DNA from: Alcanivorax sp.
Lineage (GTDB): Bacteria > Pseudomonadota > Gammaproteobacteria > Pseudomonadales > Alcanivoracaceae
Length of the DNA stretch: 64,000 bases
NCBI GenBank assembly: GCA_017794945.1
Contig: CP051239.1
Location: 2,284,692-2,348,691, forward strand
Direction of reading: 5' to 3'
The position numbers and the translations under genes are program-made. Every line of letters begins with the position of its first letter. The first letter of the stretch is position 1. The notes under the pieces were generated by a model that was not told where the DNA came from, did not search any database, and was given only the letters and a program-made list of their open reading frames with translations. This document shows positions 1-11,115 of the stretch, piece by piece.

Positions 1-3
1 GCT

Positions 4-24
4 CCCGCTAAACGCGGGCTTTTT
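4..24 (+). terminator. Rho-independent terminator of an upstream gene outside the window
   Basis: A 5-bp stem (CCCGC, positions 4-8, with GCGGG, 14-18) encloses a TAAAC loop and is followed by CTTTTTA. It would end a plus-strand transcript entering from the left, whose gene lies outside the window. Confidence 0.6.
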
Positions 25-73
25 ATTCCGTATCCGTTCGTCGCCAGACGCTGGTCCGCCCGTCGGAGCCCCC

Positions 74-547
74 ATGATTGAAGACGCCAAACCCGCCGGT
101 TTGCTCAAACGCTTTATGGCCCTGGTTTACGACGGCTTCCTGGTGATCGCCCTGTGGTTCGTCAGCGCCGGCCTGTTCGTGCTTCTCTATAACCATACCG
201 GCCTGCCGGTGCAGGACATCAACGGCGTCACCCGCGCCGACCCGATGGTGCTGCGCGGCGTGCTGTTCCCGCTGCTGATCCTGGAAACCTGGGCCTTTTA
301 CGCCTGGTTCTGGCTGCACGGCGGCCAGACCCTGGGCATGCGCGCCTGGCGCCTGCAGGTGCGCGACTACCGGGGCGGCCCCATGCGTTTCTGGCAGACG
401 GTGGCCCGTTTCGCCGCCGCCGGGCTGTCCTGGCTGACCCTCGGCGCCGGTTATCTGGTGGTGCTGGTGCACCCGCACCAGACCCTGCATGACCGCCTGT
501 CGCTCACCGCCACCGTGGTGTTGCCCAAGGGCGCCAAGGCGGTCTGA
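74..547 (+). CDS. RDD family membrane protein
   Basis: This 157-residue protein has the RDD arrangement. Hydrophobic segments near residues 15-35 and 55-75 are followed by a Gly-rich stretch (HGGQTLGMRAWRLQVR) that carries the conserved Arg, then a third hydrophobic segment and the closing HDRLSLTATVV. RDD proteins are inner-membrane proteins of mostly unknown role, and some have been linked to ion transport. GGAG at 65-68 supports the ATG at 74. The gene ends 21 bp before queA and may share its transcript. The family call is firm, but no specific function can be given. Confidence 0.85.
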   Translation: MIEDAKPAGLLKRFMALVYDGFLVIALWFVSAGLFVLLYNHTGLPVQDINGVTRADPMVLRGVLFPLLILETWAFYAWFWLHGGQTLGMRAWRLQVRDYRGGPMRFWQTVARFAAAGLSWLTLGAGYLVVLVHPHQTLHDRLSLTATVVLPKGAKAV

Positions 548-568
548 CCGGGGTGGAGGAATAACCGC

Positions 569-2739
<2,171 letters not shown>

Positions 2740-2762
2740 CGACGATAACGTGGAGTAACGTC

Positions 2763-3092
2763 ATGAACTGGTTGATTTCACCCGCGCACGCTCAAACCGG
2801 TGGGGCCGCTCCTGGCGGCGGCGGTATCGAGCTGATCATGCTGGTGGTAATGGTAGCGGTGTTCTACTTCTTCCTGATCCGTCCGCAGCAAAAGCGCGCC
2901 AAGGAACACAAGAATCTGGTCCAGAGCCTGAACAAAGGCGACGAAGTGATCACCAGCGGCGGCATTCTCGGCCGGGTCACCAAGGTCACCGACGATTTCG
3001 TGGTACTGGAAATCAGCGGCAACCTCGAGATCAAACTGCAGAAACAGAGTGTCCAGGCCACGTTGCCCAAAGGCACCATTAAATCCATATAA
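2763..3092 (+). CDS. yajC: Sec translocon accessory subunit YajC
   Basis: YajC is the small inner-membrane partner of SecDF in the SecYEG holotranslocon. The 109-residue product has one transmembrane segment (about residues 21-39, IELIMLVVMVAVFYFFLIRP) followed by the signature RPQQKRAKEHKNLVQSL and a cytosolic beta-rich domain (GDEVITSGGILGRV). GTGGAG lies just ahead of the ATG. Its place between tgt and secD is the standard order. Confidence 0.97.
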   Translation: MNWLISPAHAQTGGAAPGGGGIELIMLVVMVAVFYFFLIRPQQKRAKEHKNLVQSLNKGDEVITSGGILGRVTKVTDDFVVLEISGNLEIKLQKQSVQATLPKGTIKSI

Positions 3093-3121
3093 GTCCTCGC
3101 CGGCCGAACCGGAAGACCATT

Positions 3122-5002
3122 ATGACCCGCTATCCGCGCTGGAAATTTTTCCTGCTCCTGGCCGTGCTATTGGGGTGCGGCCTCTATGCGCTGCCCAATC
3201 TTTATCCGGACGTTCCGGCCATTCAGATCAGTGCCAACGACGCCGGCGGCCAGGTGCCGGTGCCGGTTCGTGATCGGGTGCTGGGCGCCCTCGACGACGC
3301 CGGCATCGAACACGGCGAAGGCGAAACCATCAACAATTCCTGGATGGTGCGCCTGGAGAGCACGGACGCGCAGCTGCGGGCCCGCGAGCGTATTTCCAGC
3401 CTGCTCGGCGAAGAGTACGTGGTGGCGCTTAATCTGGCCCCCACCACGCCGGACTGGCTGCGCGCGGTGGGCGCCTCGCCCATGAACCTGGGCCTGGACC
3501 TGCGTGGCGGGGTGCACTTCCTGCTGCAGGTGGACATGGCCACGGTGATCGAGCAGCGCATGGACGCCTGGTCCGGCCAGGCCAAGCTGACGCTGCGCAA
3601 CGAGGGCATCCGCTACCGCAGCGTGGACATCGAAGGTCAGAAGCTGGTCATCACCCTGGACGACCAGATCGCCGCCGACGCGGCGCGGGCGCCGCTGCGC
3701 ACCGCGCTGCCGGAGTTCACCCTGGACCAGTCCGAGGAACGGCCCCGGCTGACCCTGACGCTCAACCAGAGCACGCTGGATGAGCTGCAGGATTACGCCG
3801 TCGACCAGAACCGCACCGCGCTGAACAACCGGGTCAACGAGCTGGGCGTGGGCAACGCGGTGGTGCAGCGCCAGGGCGCCGATCGCATCGTGGTGCAGCT
3901 GCCCGGTGTGCAGGACGCCTCCCAGGCGCGCCGTATTCTCGGCCGCACCGCGACCCTGGAATTCCGTCTGGTCGCCGACCAGTACTCCTCCAGCCGGGCC
4001 AGCACCGGCATCGCGCCGCCGGGCACCGAGATTTTCCCGTTCAAATCCCAGAACGACCGGCCGGTGATTCTGGAGAAATCCAAGATCGCCACCGGTGATC
4101 AGGTCACCAATGCGCAGATGGGCTTCGACCAGCAAAGCGGCACGCCCCAGGTGAACGTGGAGCTGGACTCCACCGGCGCGCGCAGCATGCAGCGCGTGAC
4201 CAGCAAGAACGTGGGCAACCCCATGTCGGTGCTGTTCATCGAGACCAAGACGGTGATGAAAACCGTCGAGGGCGAGGACGGCGAGCGCCGTCAGGTGCCG
4301 GAAAGCACCACCGACCAGTACGTGATCAACGTGGCCACCATCCAGGACACCCTGGGCAGCCGCTTCCGGATCACCGGTCTGGACAGCCCGGCGGAAGCCT
4401 CGGAGCTGGCCCTGCTGCTGCGCGCCGGTTCCCTGGCGGCGCCGGTGACCATCGTTGAAGAGCGCACCATCGGCCCCAGCCTGGGCCAGGAAAATATCGA
4501 GGCCGGCCTCAAGTCGATGGCGCTGGGCATGGCCCTGGTGCTGCTGTTCATGGTGATCTGGTACAAGGTGTTCGGCCTGTTCGCCAATGTGGCGCTGCTC
4601 GGCAACCTGGTGATCATCGTCGGCGTGATGTCGTTGATCCCCGGCGCCACGCTCACCCTGCCGGGCATCGCCGGTATCGTGTTGACCGTGGGCATGGCGG
4701 TGGACGCCAACGTGCTGATCTACGAGCGTATCCGCGAGGAGCTGCGTAACGGCCGGCGTCCGCGCGAGGCGATCGAAGAGGGCTACGGCCGCGCCTTCAC
4801 CACCATTCTGGACGCCAACATCACCACCATGATCGTGGCGGTGATCCTGTTCTCCGCGGGCACCGGCTCCGTGCAGGGCTTCGCGGTGACGCTGTTCATC
4901 GGCATTCTGTCCTCCATGTTCACGGCCATCATCGGTACCCGCGCGCTGGTGGAAATGATCTACGGCCGGGGCGCCCGCGCGCCGGCCAAACTGAGTATCT
5001 GA
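3122..5002 (+). CDS. secD: Protein translocase subunit SecD
   Basis: SecD uses the proton gradient to help pull exported proteins through the Sec channel on the periplasmic side. The 626-residue protein has one N-terminal membrane segment and the hallmark DLRGGVHFLLQVD at about residue 124. A large periplasmic domain with VVQLPGVQD follows, then a C-terminal bundle of five membrane segments including GMAVDANVLIYERIREELR. Length and motifs match the family. It is followed by secF after 7 bp, so the two are almost certainly co-transcribed. Confidence 0.98.
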   Translation: MTRYPRWKFFLLLAVLLGCGLYALPNLYPDVPAIQISANDAGGQVPVPVRDRVLGALDDAGIEHGEGETINNSWMVRLESTDAQLRARERISSLLGEEYVVALNLAPTTPDWLRAVGASPMNLGLDLRGGVHFLLQVDMATVIEQRMDAWSGQAKLTLRNEGIRYRSVDIEGQKLVITLDDQIAADAARAPLRTALPEFTLDQSEERPRLTLTLNQSTLDELQDYAVDQNRTALNNRVNELGVGNAVVQRQGADRIVVQLPGVQDASQARRILGRTATLEFRLVADQYSSSRASTGIAPPGTEIFPFKSQNDRPVILEKSKIATGDQVTNAQMGFDQQSGTPQVNVELDSTGARSMQRVTSKNVGNPMSVLFIETKTVMKTVEGEDGERRQVPESTTDQYVINVATIQDTLGSRFRITGLDSPAEASELALLLRAGSLAAPVTIVEERTIGPSLGQENIEAGLKSMALGMALVLLFMVIWYKVFGLFANVALLGNLVIIVGVMSLIPGATLTLPGIAGIVLTVGMAVDANVLIYERIREELRNGRRPREAIEEGYGRAFTTILDANITTMIVAVILFSAGTGSVQGFAVTLFIGILSSMFTAIIGTRALVEMIYGRGARAPAKLSI

Positions 5003-5009
5003 GGCGGTT

Positions 5010-5936
5010 ATGAGTAAGGCTCCCACGAAGCACATCAACTTCATGGCGCCGCGCAAGGTGCTCGGCATATTGTCGATCGCACTGGTGGTGATCTCCATCG
5101 CGCTGCTCGCCACCCGTGGCCTGAACCTGGGTCTGGACTTTACCGGCGGCACCTCGGTGGTGGTGAAGAGCGAGCAGGACCTGGACCTTGACCAGGTGCG
5201 TGGGGCCGTCGCCGAGCGCGGCTTCAGTGACGCCATCGTTCAGCAGTACGGCTCCGCCCGGGAAGTCAGCATCCGCGTGGCGCCCACCGAAGGCGTGGAA
5301 GCCGACCAGGTGGGCGGCATGGTGTTCGAGGCGGTGAACGCCGAGATTGATAATCTGGAACTGCTCAAGGTGGAGTTCGTCGGCCCCCAGGTGGGCGACG
5401 AGCTGCGTGACCAGTCCGGCCTCGCCATGCTGATGGCACTGGGCCTGATGCTGGTTTACGTGTGGTTCCGGTTCACCAACAAATTCGGGGTCGCCACCGT
5501 GGCCGCGCTGCTGCACGACGTGATCATCGTGCTGGGCCTGTTCTCCCTGCTGCAGTGGCACTTCGATCTGACCGTGCTGGCGGCGATCCTGGCCCTGATC
5601 GGCTATTCGCTCAACGATTCCATCGTGGTCGCTGACCGGATACGCGAGAACTTCCGCAACACCCGGGAGACCGACCCGGAGAAAATCGTCAACGACGCCA
5701 TCAACGAAATGCTGAACCGCACCATCAACACCTCCTTGACCACCGCCCTGGTATTGCTGGCGCTGTTCTTCTTCGGCGGTGAAGTGATGCGCTCGTTCTC
5801 GGAAGCGCTGCTGGTGGGCATCGTCGTGGGTACCTACTCGTCCATCTACGTGGTCGCCAATCTGATCTTCACCCTGAACGTCACCAAGGAAGACTTCCTG
5901 ATCGTCGAGAAGGAAGAAATCGACGAAATGCCGTGA
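5010..5936 (+). CDS. secF: Protein translocase subunit SecF
   Basis: SecF is the partner of SecD in the SecDF-YajC complex. The 308 residues show an N-terminal membrane segment, then LDFTGGTSVVV (about residues 43-53) that starts the periplasmic domain. The C-terminal six-helix bundle contains GYSLNDSIVVADRIRENFR and NRTINTSLTTALVLLALF, both diagnostic of SecF. GAGGCGG stands before the ATG. This is the last gene of the queA-secF run; a strong terminator lies 75 bp downstream. Confidence 0.98.
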   Translation: MSKAPTKHINFMAPRKVLGILSIALVVISIALLATRGLNLGLDFTGGTSVVVKSEQDLDLDQVRGAVAERGFSDAIVQQYGSAREVSIRVAPTEGVEADQVGGMVFEAVNAEIDNLELLKVEFVGPQVGDELRDQSGLAMLMALGLMLVYVWFRFTNKFGVATVAALLHDVIIVLGLFSLLQWHFDLTVLAAILALIGYSLNDSIVVADRIRENFRNTRETDPEKIVNDAINEMLNRTINTSLTTALVLLALFFFGGEVMRSFSEALLVGIVVGTYSSIYVVANLIFTLNVTKEDFLIVEKEEIDEMP

Positions 5937-5942
5937 AAAGGC

Positions 5943-6110
5943 AGTTAACAGTTAATAGTTAACAGTTAACAGTTAATAGTTGGCCGGCATAGCCGGCCCT
6001 AAAAGCAGAAAGGCCGTGCCGGCGTTCATTCGCGGGCACGGCCTTTTTGTTTATGGCGACGCTCGGTCGCGTCTTTTAGCTGTTAACTATTCACTGTTAA
6101 CTATTAACTG
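5943..6110. repeat. Inverted TTAACAGTTAATAG repeats flanking a terminator
   Basis: The left arm (about 5943-5981) is built of tandem CAGTTAAYAGTTAA units. The right arm (6080-6110) is their reverse complement. A perfect 18-bp match joins 5949-5966 with 6093-6110. Between the arms sit a GGCCGGC/GCCGGCC hairpin (5982-5998) and the terminator at 6011-6049. The AT-rich repeat stands out sharply from the GC-rich surroundings and marks the junction between secF and the catabolic cluster. Confidence 0.8.
6011..6049. terminator. Bidirectional rho-independent terminator between secF and the aminotransferase gene
   Basis: A perfect 10-bp stem, AGGCCGTGCC (6011-6020) with GGCACGGCCT (6035-6044), is followed on the plus strand by TTTTTGTTTA. 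On the minus strand it is followed by TTTCTGCTTTT. It can end both the secF transcript and the convergent catabolic operon. Confidence 0.8.
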
Positions 6111-6116
6111 CCCTCC

Positions 6117-7319
6117 TCACCAATCTTGTTTTGCCATCCAGGGAATGATGCGCTCAAAGGCGGCTTCGATCTGGTCCAGGGAGGTGGAGTAGCTGATGCG
6201 CAAGGCGTTGCTGCAGCTGTCGCCGAAGGTTTCCCCGGCGACGGTGCAGACGCCGGTCTCGCGCAGCAGCTTGAGCGCCACGTTGCCGCCGTTGACGCCT
6301 TCCGGCAGCGACGGGAACAGGTAGAAGGCGCCGTCCGGCCGGTAGCCGGTGAGGTGCGGCGTGGCCTTCACCAGATCCACCAGCCGGTCGCGGCGGCGCT
6401 GGTACTCCACAAGCATGTCGTCGATGAAGGTGCGCTCGCCGCGCAGCGCCGCCACGCCGGCCCACTGGCAGGGTGTGTTGGCCACGGTAGTGGTGAACAT
6501 ATGGTAGCGGCGCAGTTTCTTGATCGCGCCCTGGCTGGCCATCAACCAGCCGATGCGCATGCCCGCCATGCTGAAGGTTTTCGAGAAGCTGGAAATCACC
6601 ATCACATGGTCCAGGTCCGAGCAGCAGGACAGCACGCTCGGATACTCCTTGCCGTCGTACACCAGGTGGTCGTAGACCTCGTCGCTGATCACGTACACGC
6701 CCCGGTACGCCGCTTCCTGCACGATCGCTTCGACGGTGTCACGGGGATAGATGGTGCCGGTGGGATTGCTCGGCGAATTGAGCACGATGGCGTAGGTGTT
6801 CGGGCCAATGGCGTCGATCACCTCTTGCGGGTCCAGCTGGTGCTGGTTCTCCGCATGGGTGGGGATCGTCTTCACCACACCGCCGTTCATACGGATCAGC
6901 GGCGCATAGAGCATGAACGACGGCTCCGGAACGATGAACTCCCGGCCCGGCGCCGAGGTGGCGGTGAGCGCCAGATACAGCGCCTCGGTGGCGCCGGTGG
7001 TGATCATGATGTTTTCCGGCACCAGGGTGCGGTTGTAGCGTTCACCGTAGTATTCCGCCAGCGCCTCCAGCAGCTCGGGCAGGCCGGCGTCCATGGTGTA
7101 GCCGGTCTGGCCCGCGTGCAGGGCGTCCACCGCCGCCTCCACCACATGCTCCGGCGGCTTCAGGTCCGGCTGCCCGATCGACAAATGAATCACGTCCTCC
7201 ATGGTCGACGCCAGATTCACCATGCGCCGGATGCCCGGCACCGGGATGGTCAGCAGGGCCGGGTTCCAGATCGGGTCTTCGGTTTCGTAGAAGTCCGTGT
7301 CCAGGTTGATGCTGCTCAT
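6117..7319 (-). CDS. Pyridoxal-phosphate aminotransferase, class I/II (aspartate aminotransferase fold)
   Basis: This 400-residue fold-type I aminotransferase has the full active-site set. NSPSNPTG is at 181-188, SDEVYD at 212-217 and the probable Schiff-base Lys247 in SSFSKTFSMAGMRIGW. The C-terminal FGDSCSNALRISYS contains the carboxylate-binding Arg. It resembles the group of aspartate/aromatic/branched-chain aminotransferases acting on varied 2-oxo acids, and the substrate cannot be read from the sequence. It is the last gene of a minus-strand run, 26 bp after the amidase gene, and the run ends at the terminator 6011-6049. The context suggests catabolism of an amide or amino acid. Confidence 0.88.
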   Translation of the reverse strand: MSSINLDTDFYETEDPIWNPALLTIPVPGIRRMVNLASTMEDVIHLSIGQPDLKPPEHVVEAAVDALHAGQTGYTMDAGLPELLEALAEYYGERYNRTLVPENIMITTGATEALYLALTATSAPGREFIVPEPSFMLYAPLIRMNGGVVKTIPTHAENQHQLDPQEVIDAIGPNTYAIVLNSPSNPTGTIYPRDTVEAIVQEAAYRGVYVISDEVYDHLVYDGKEYPSVLSCCSDLDHVMVISSFSKTFSMAGMRIGWLMASQGAIKKLRRYHMFTTTVANTPCQWAGVAALRGERTFIDDMLVEYQRRRDRLVDLVKATPHLTGYRPDGAFYLFPSLPEGVNGGNVALKLLRETGVCTVAGETFGDSCSNALRISYSTSLDQIEAAFERIIPWMAKQDW

Positions 7320-7345
7320 ATCACCGCTCCCTTGTTAAAGACGGT

Positions 7346-8764
7346 TCATGCGGTCGCGCCGGCCAGGGCCAGCGATGGACGGTCGGTGAACGGACGCAGC
7401 TGCTCGAACAAATGCCCGGCCTTGAGCACCTGCTCGTCCTCGAAGCGGCGGCCGACGATCTGTAGCCCCATGGGCAGACCGTCGCCGGCCAGCCCCAGTG
7501 GCACGGACAGCGCCGGCTGACCGGTCATGTTGAAAGGGTAGGTAAACGGCGTCCAGGTGGGCCAGCGGGTGTTGGGCCAGTCCGGCGGCACCTCCCGATT
7601 GGTCTCGAAGGCGGTGATGGGCAGGGCCGGGGTGATCAGCAGATCGTACTTCTGATGGAACACCGCCATCCGCTCCGACAGCGCCATGCGTTCATTCACC
7701 GCCGCGAGATAGTCGAGCATGGACAGGCGCTCGGCCTTGGCCACCACCTGCATCAGACCCGGGTCCATCTGCTCGCGCTGACGCGGCGTCAGGTCGCGGC
7801 AGGCGTTGGCGGCGCCGCCGTAAAACAGATGACCGAAGGCGGCCAGCGGGTTGCTGAAGCCCGGGTCCACTTCCACCACGGTGGCGCCCAGATCGCGGAA
7901 CACATCCACGGCGGCGGCGCAGGCCCGTTCGATGTCCGGGTCCACGTCCACGTAACCCAGGTTGTTGCTGTAGGCGATGCGCAACCCGGACAGGTCGCCC
8001 TCCAGGGCGCCCAGATAATCCGTGCCGCGCCGTGGCGCCGCCTGGGAATCGCGCGGGTCGGGTTCGCAGAGCACCTGCATCATCAAGGCGGCATCCGCCA
8101 CGGTGCGCGTCATGGGGCCGGCGTGGGCCAGAGTACCGAACGGGCTGGCCGGCCAGTGCGGCACTTCCCCGAAGGTGGGTTTGTGGCCGACGATGCCGCA
8201 AAAGCCCGCCGGAATACGGATCGAGCCACCGGCGTCGGTGCCCAGGGCGAGGGGCGCCATGCAGGCGGATACCGCCGCCGCGGACCCGCCGCTGGAGCCG
8301 CCGGCGGTCTTGGACGGGTCCCAGGGGTTATTGGTGGGGCCGCACAGCGGGCTGTCGGTGACGCCCTTCCAGCCGAACTCCGGGGTGGTGGTCTTGCCCA
8401 GCGGCACATAGCCGTGACGCTCCAGCGCGGCGGTGGCCGGCGAGCGCTTGTTCAGCGTGCTGGCGCCGTCGATGGTGCGCGAGCCTTTCAGGGTGGGCCA
8501 CATGGGCGTGAGAAACACATCCTTGACCGCCACCGGGATGCCGTCCAGCGACCCCTGGGGTTCGCCCTTCTGGTAGCGTTGCTCGGAGGCCTTGGCGATC
8601 TCCAGCGTGGTCTCGCGGTCGATCAGGCACCACGCGTTCAGGGCGTGGTCGTGACGCTGCACATGGTCGAGCAGATCCGCCGCCACCTCCACCGGTGACA
8701 GCTCCCGGCGCTCGAACGCCTTCTTCAGTTCCAGCGCACTCAGGGTCCGCAGTTCCTCGCTCAT
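7346..8764 (-). CDS. Amidase, amidase-signature family
   Basis: The 472-residue enzyme belongs to the amidase-signature family, which hydrolyses carboxamides through a Ser-cisSer-Lys triad. Lys81 (PVAVKD), Ser157 (GGSSGGSAAAV) and the nucleophile Ser181 (GTDAGGSIRIPAGF) are all in place. It is not GatA: the true gatA lies at 35868-37322 with gatB and gatC. The substrate is unknown. It lies 16 bp after the hydroxyacid dehydrogenase gene and 26 bp before the class I aminotransferase gene, so these three are likely one transcript. It could release an amino acid that the neighbouring aminotransferases then use. Confidence 0.88.
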   Translation of the reverse strand: MSEELRTLSALELKKAFERRELSPVEVAADLLDHVQRHDHALNAWCLIDRETTLEIAKASEQRYQKGEPQGSLDGIPVAVKDVFLTPMWPTLKGSRTIDGASTLNKRSPATAALERHGYVPLGKTTTPEFGWKGVTDSPLCGPTNNPWDPSKTAGGSSGGSAAAVSACMAPLALGTDAGGSIRIPAGFCGIVGHKPTFGEVPHWPASPFGTLAHAGPMTRTVADAALMMQVLCEPDPRDSQAAPRRGTDYLGALEGDLSGLRIAYSNNLGYVDVDPDIERACAAAVDVFRDLGATVVEVDPGFSNPLAAFGHLFYGGAANACRDLTPRQREQMDPGLMQVVAKAERLSMLDYLAAVNERMALSERMAVFHQKYDLLITPALPITAFETNREVPPDWPNTRWPTWTPFTYPFNMTGQPALSVPLGLAGDGLPMGLQIVGRRFEDEQVLKAGHLFEQLRPFTDRPSLALAGATA

Positions 8765-8780
8765 TGATGTGCCTCCTGTC

Positions 8781-9764
8781 TCAGCGGCGACCGTAGCCGC
8801 GTGCCTTATCCACCGGGTTGGCCAGCGGTTGCCCGCGCCGCCAGCGTTGAAAGTTATCGACGAACTGGTCGCCCAGGGCCCGCCGCCAGCCGACGAAATC
8901 GCCGGCCATGTGCGCGGACAACATCACGTTGGGGTAGCGCCACAGCGGGTGCTCCGGGGGCAGCGGTTCTTCCTCGAACACATCCAGAGCGGCGCCGGCC
9001 AGCCGGCCGCTGTCCAGTGCCCCGAGCAGGGCCGGGGTGCGCACCACGGCGCCACGGCCCACGTTGATGAACACCGCGCCGGATTTCATAAGACGGAAAT
9101 GGCGGTCGTCGAACAGGCCCCGGGTGTCGTCGGTGAGCGGCGCCGCCACGATCACGTAATCCGCGTCGCCGAGCAGGGCCGGCAGGTCCTCCTGCCGGTG
9201 CACCCGGGCGAAGGCCGGATCCTGGCGGGCCCGGCGGGCGGTGCCGACCACTTCCATGCCCAGGCCGCCCAGCACGGTGGCGATTTCCCGGCCGATCGAA
9301 CCGGCCCCCACCACCAGGGCCCGGGCGCCACGAATCATGGCGGTTTCCCGGTGGTGCCAGCGCCGCTCCCGTTGCCGGGCCAGATTGGTGAGGGTGTCCT
9401 TGGCGAAAAGCAGTACCGCGCCGAGCACGTATTCGGCGATGCCTCGGTCAAAAATGCCCGAGGCGTTGGTGACCGGGAAATCGCCGTTCTGGATCGGCGG
9501 GATCATCAGGGCGTCCACGCCCGCGCTGGTGGCGTGCACCCAACGTATCGGGCAGGGATCCGGCCAGGCGGCCTCCAGGGCCTCAACGCGGAAATCGGTG
9601 ACCACCAGGATGTCCGTTTCCGCCAACGCCTCGGCGAGGCCGTTGTCGCCCCGCACTTCGCGTAGGGTTATTTCGCCGTTCAGCCGGTCCAGGCCGGGCA
9701 GGGCGGGTTCGCCCTCCGCCAGCAGGACGGTGACCCGTGGCTGTTGCACTGCGCCTGCGCTCAT
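8781..9764 (-). CDS. D-2-hydroxyacid dehydrogenase, NAD(P)-dependent
   Basis: The 327-residue protein has the D-isomer-specific 2-hydroxyacid dehydrogenase layout: an N-terminal substrate domain, then a Rossmann fold with GAGSIGREIA. The catalytic trio follows, with Arg in NVGRGAVV, Glu in DVFEEEPLP and His in SAHMAG. Such enzymes reduce 2-oxo acids to D-2-hydroxy acids or the reverse (glyoxylate, hydroxypyruvate, 2-oxoglutarate and others). The exact substrate cannot be inferred. It sits inside the catabolic operon, 32 bp after the class III aminotransferase gene, and may act on a 2-oxo acid made by one of the two aminotransferases. Confidence 0.9.
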   Translation of the reverse strand: MSAGAVQQPRVTVLLAEGEPALPGLDRLNGEITLREVRGDNGLAEALAETDILVVTDFRVEALEAAWPDPCPIRWVHATSAGVDALMIPPIQNGDFPVTNASGIFDRGIAEYVLGAVLLFAKDTLTNLARQRERRWHHRETAMIRGARALVVGAGSIGREIATVLGGLGMEVVGTARRARQDPAFARVHRQEDLPALLGDADYVIVAAPLTDDTRGLFDDRHFRLMKSGAVFINVGRGAVVRTPALLGALDSGRLAGAALDVFEEEPLPPEHPLWRYPNVMLSAHMAGDFVGWRRALGDQFVDNFQRWRRGQPLANPVDKARGYGRR

Positions 9765-9796
9765 GGCGTCTCCTTCAATCCTTCAATGCCCTCGGT

Positions 9797-11047
9797 TCAG
9801 CGTGTTTCCTCGAGCGCGTCCTGGAACAGGTTCACCGCTTGATCGATCTCTTGCCGGCTGGCGGTGAGCGGCGGCAGCCAGCGCACCACCTGGCCATGGA
9901 TGCCGCAGCGCAGCAGCAGCAGGCCGCTTTGTTCGCAGGCCTTGAGCAGCGCGGCGGCGCGTTCGCCGTCCGGCTTGCCCGGCGCCTTGACGATCTCCAT
10001 GCCCAGCATCAGGCCCATGCCACGCACTTCGTCGATGCAGTCCTGGCCCCGGCGCAAGGTGTCGAGACGTTCGAACAGATAGGCGCCTTCGCTGGCGGCG
10101 TGATTGACCAGATCCTCCTGTTCCATCACGTCGAGTGTGGCCAGGGCGGCGGCGCAGGCCACCGCGTTGGCGCCGTAGGTGCCGCCCTGGGAGCCCGGCC
10201 AGCCTTCCGCCATCAGGGCGCGGCTGGCGGCCACTGCGGAGAGCGGGTAGCCGCTGGCGAGGCCTTTGGCGGTGATCAGCAGATCGGCGCGCACATCGAA
10301 GTGTTCATGGCTCCAGAAGCGCCCGGTGCGGCCGTAACCGGCCTGAATCTCATCGGCGATCAGCAGAATGCCGTGCCGGTCGCAGCGTTCGCGCAGACCC
10401 TGCATGAAGCGTTTGGTGGCCGGGTAGTAGCCGTACTCGCCCTGAACCGGCTCGATGATCATGGCGGCGGTGTCCGAGGGCGCGGACTGGGTCATCAGTA
10501 CGTGGTCCAGCTCGCGCAGGCAGAAGTCCACGGTTTCTTCTTCGCTCCAACCGTAGCGGTAGCTGTGCGGGAAGGGGCTGAAGCTGACGCCGGACATCAG
10601 CGGTTGCCAGCCGGCGCGTACCTTGGTTGTGGAGGTCGTCATCGACGCCGCCGCCAGGGTGCGGCCATGAAAGCCGCCGGTGAAGGCGATGATGTTGGGC
10701 CGTCCGGACGCCTGGCGGGCCAGACGCAGGGCGGTCTCCACCGCTTCGCTGCCGGAGTTGGAGAACGCCACCGCATCCAGGTGCCGTGGCAGATGCTCGT
10801 ACAGCCGGTCGGTGAGACGCAGCATATTGGGGTGGGTCACGGTGGCGTACTGGGCATGCACCAGCTTACCGACCTGATCGCGGGCGGCTTCCACCACCTT
10901 GGGGTGGCAGTGGCCGGTGGCGGTGACGCCGATGCCCGATGTGAAATCCAGCCAGCGACGGCCTTCGCCGTCAAACAACCAGCTTCCTTCGCCCCGTTCC
11001 GCGCAGATCCCGCTGGACTGCACCAAAAGTGGAGACAGATGATTCAT
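9797..11047 (-). CDS. Class III aminotransferase, 4-aminobutyrate-aminotransferase-like
   Basis: This 416-residue PLP enzyme has the omega-aminotransferase features SGSEAVETALRLAR, GGFHGRT, IIEPVQGEYGY and IADEIQAGYGRTG. The Schiff-base Lys261 lies in LITAKGLASGYPLSAV. ATG at 11047 is chosen because GGAGGAG stands six bases upstream; an in-frame ATG at 11062 would place that Shine-Dalgarno sequence inside the gene. Homologues convert GABA, acetylornithine or other omega-amino acids. With a succinate-semialdehyde dehydrogenase gene two places upstream, a GABA-type substrate is plausible but not proven. Confidence 0.88.
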   Translation of the reverse strand: MNHLSPLLVQSSGICAERGEGSWLFDGEGRRWLDFTSGIGVTATGHCHPKVVEAARDQVGKLVHAQYATVTHPNMLRLTDRLYEHLPRHLDAVAFSNSGSEAVETALRLARQASGRPNIIAFTGGFHGRTLAAASMTTSTTKVRAGWQPLMSGVSFSPFPHSYRYGWSEEETVDFCLRELDHVLMTQSAPSDTAAMIIEPVQGEYGYYPATKRFMQGLRERCDRHGILLIADEIQAGYGRTGRFWSHEHFDVRADLLITAKGLASGYPLSAVAASRALMAEGWPGSQGGTYGANAVACAAALATLDVMEQEDLVNHAASEGAYLFERLDTLRRGQDCIDEVRGMGLMLGMEIVKAPGKPDGERAAALLKACEQSGLLLLRCGIHGQVVRWLPPLTASRQEIDQAVNLFQDALEETR

Positions 11048-11115
11048 GGCTTGCTCCTCCATACCCGATTCCCGGGGGAGGTACGCGCTGGACCCGCCTT
11101 GTCATCAAGACCGGT

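Noticed and set aside
3167..5236. A long open frame opposite secD/secF (about 690 codons)
   Set aside because: It has His/Gln/Gly-rich composition with no motif and lies fully antisense to two clear genes. Such frames are common in high-GC DNA.
7346..8764. Amidase as a second GatA
   Set aside because: No gatB or gatC neighbours, and a complete gatCAB is present at 34423-37614.
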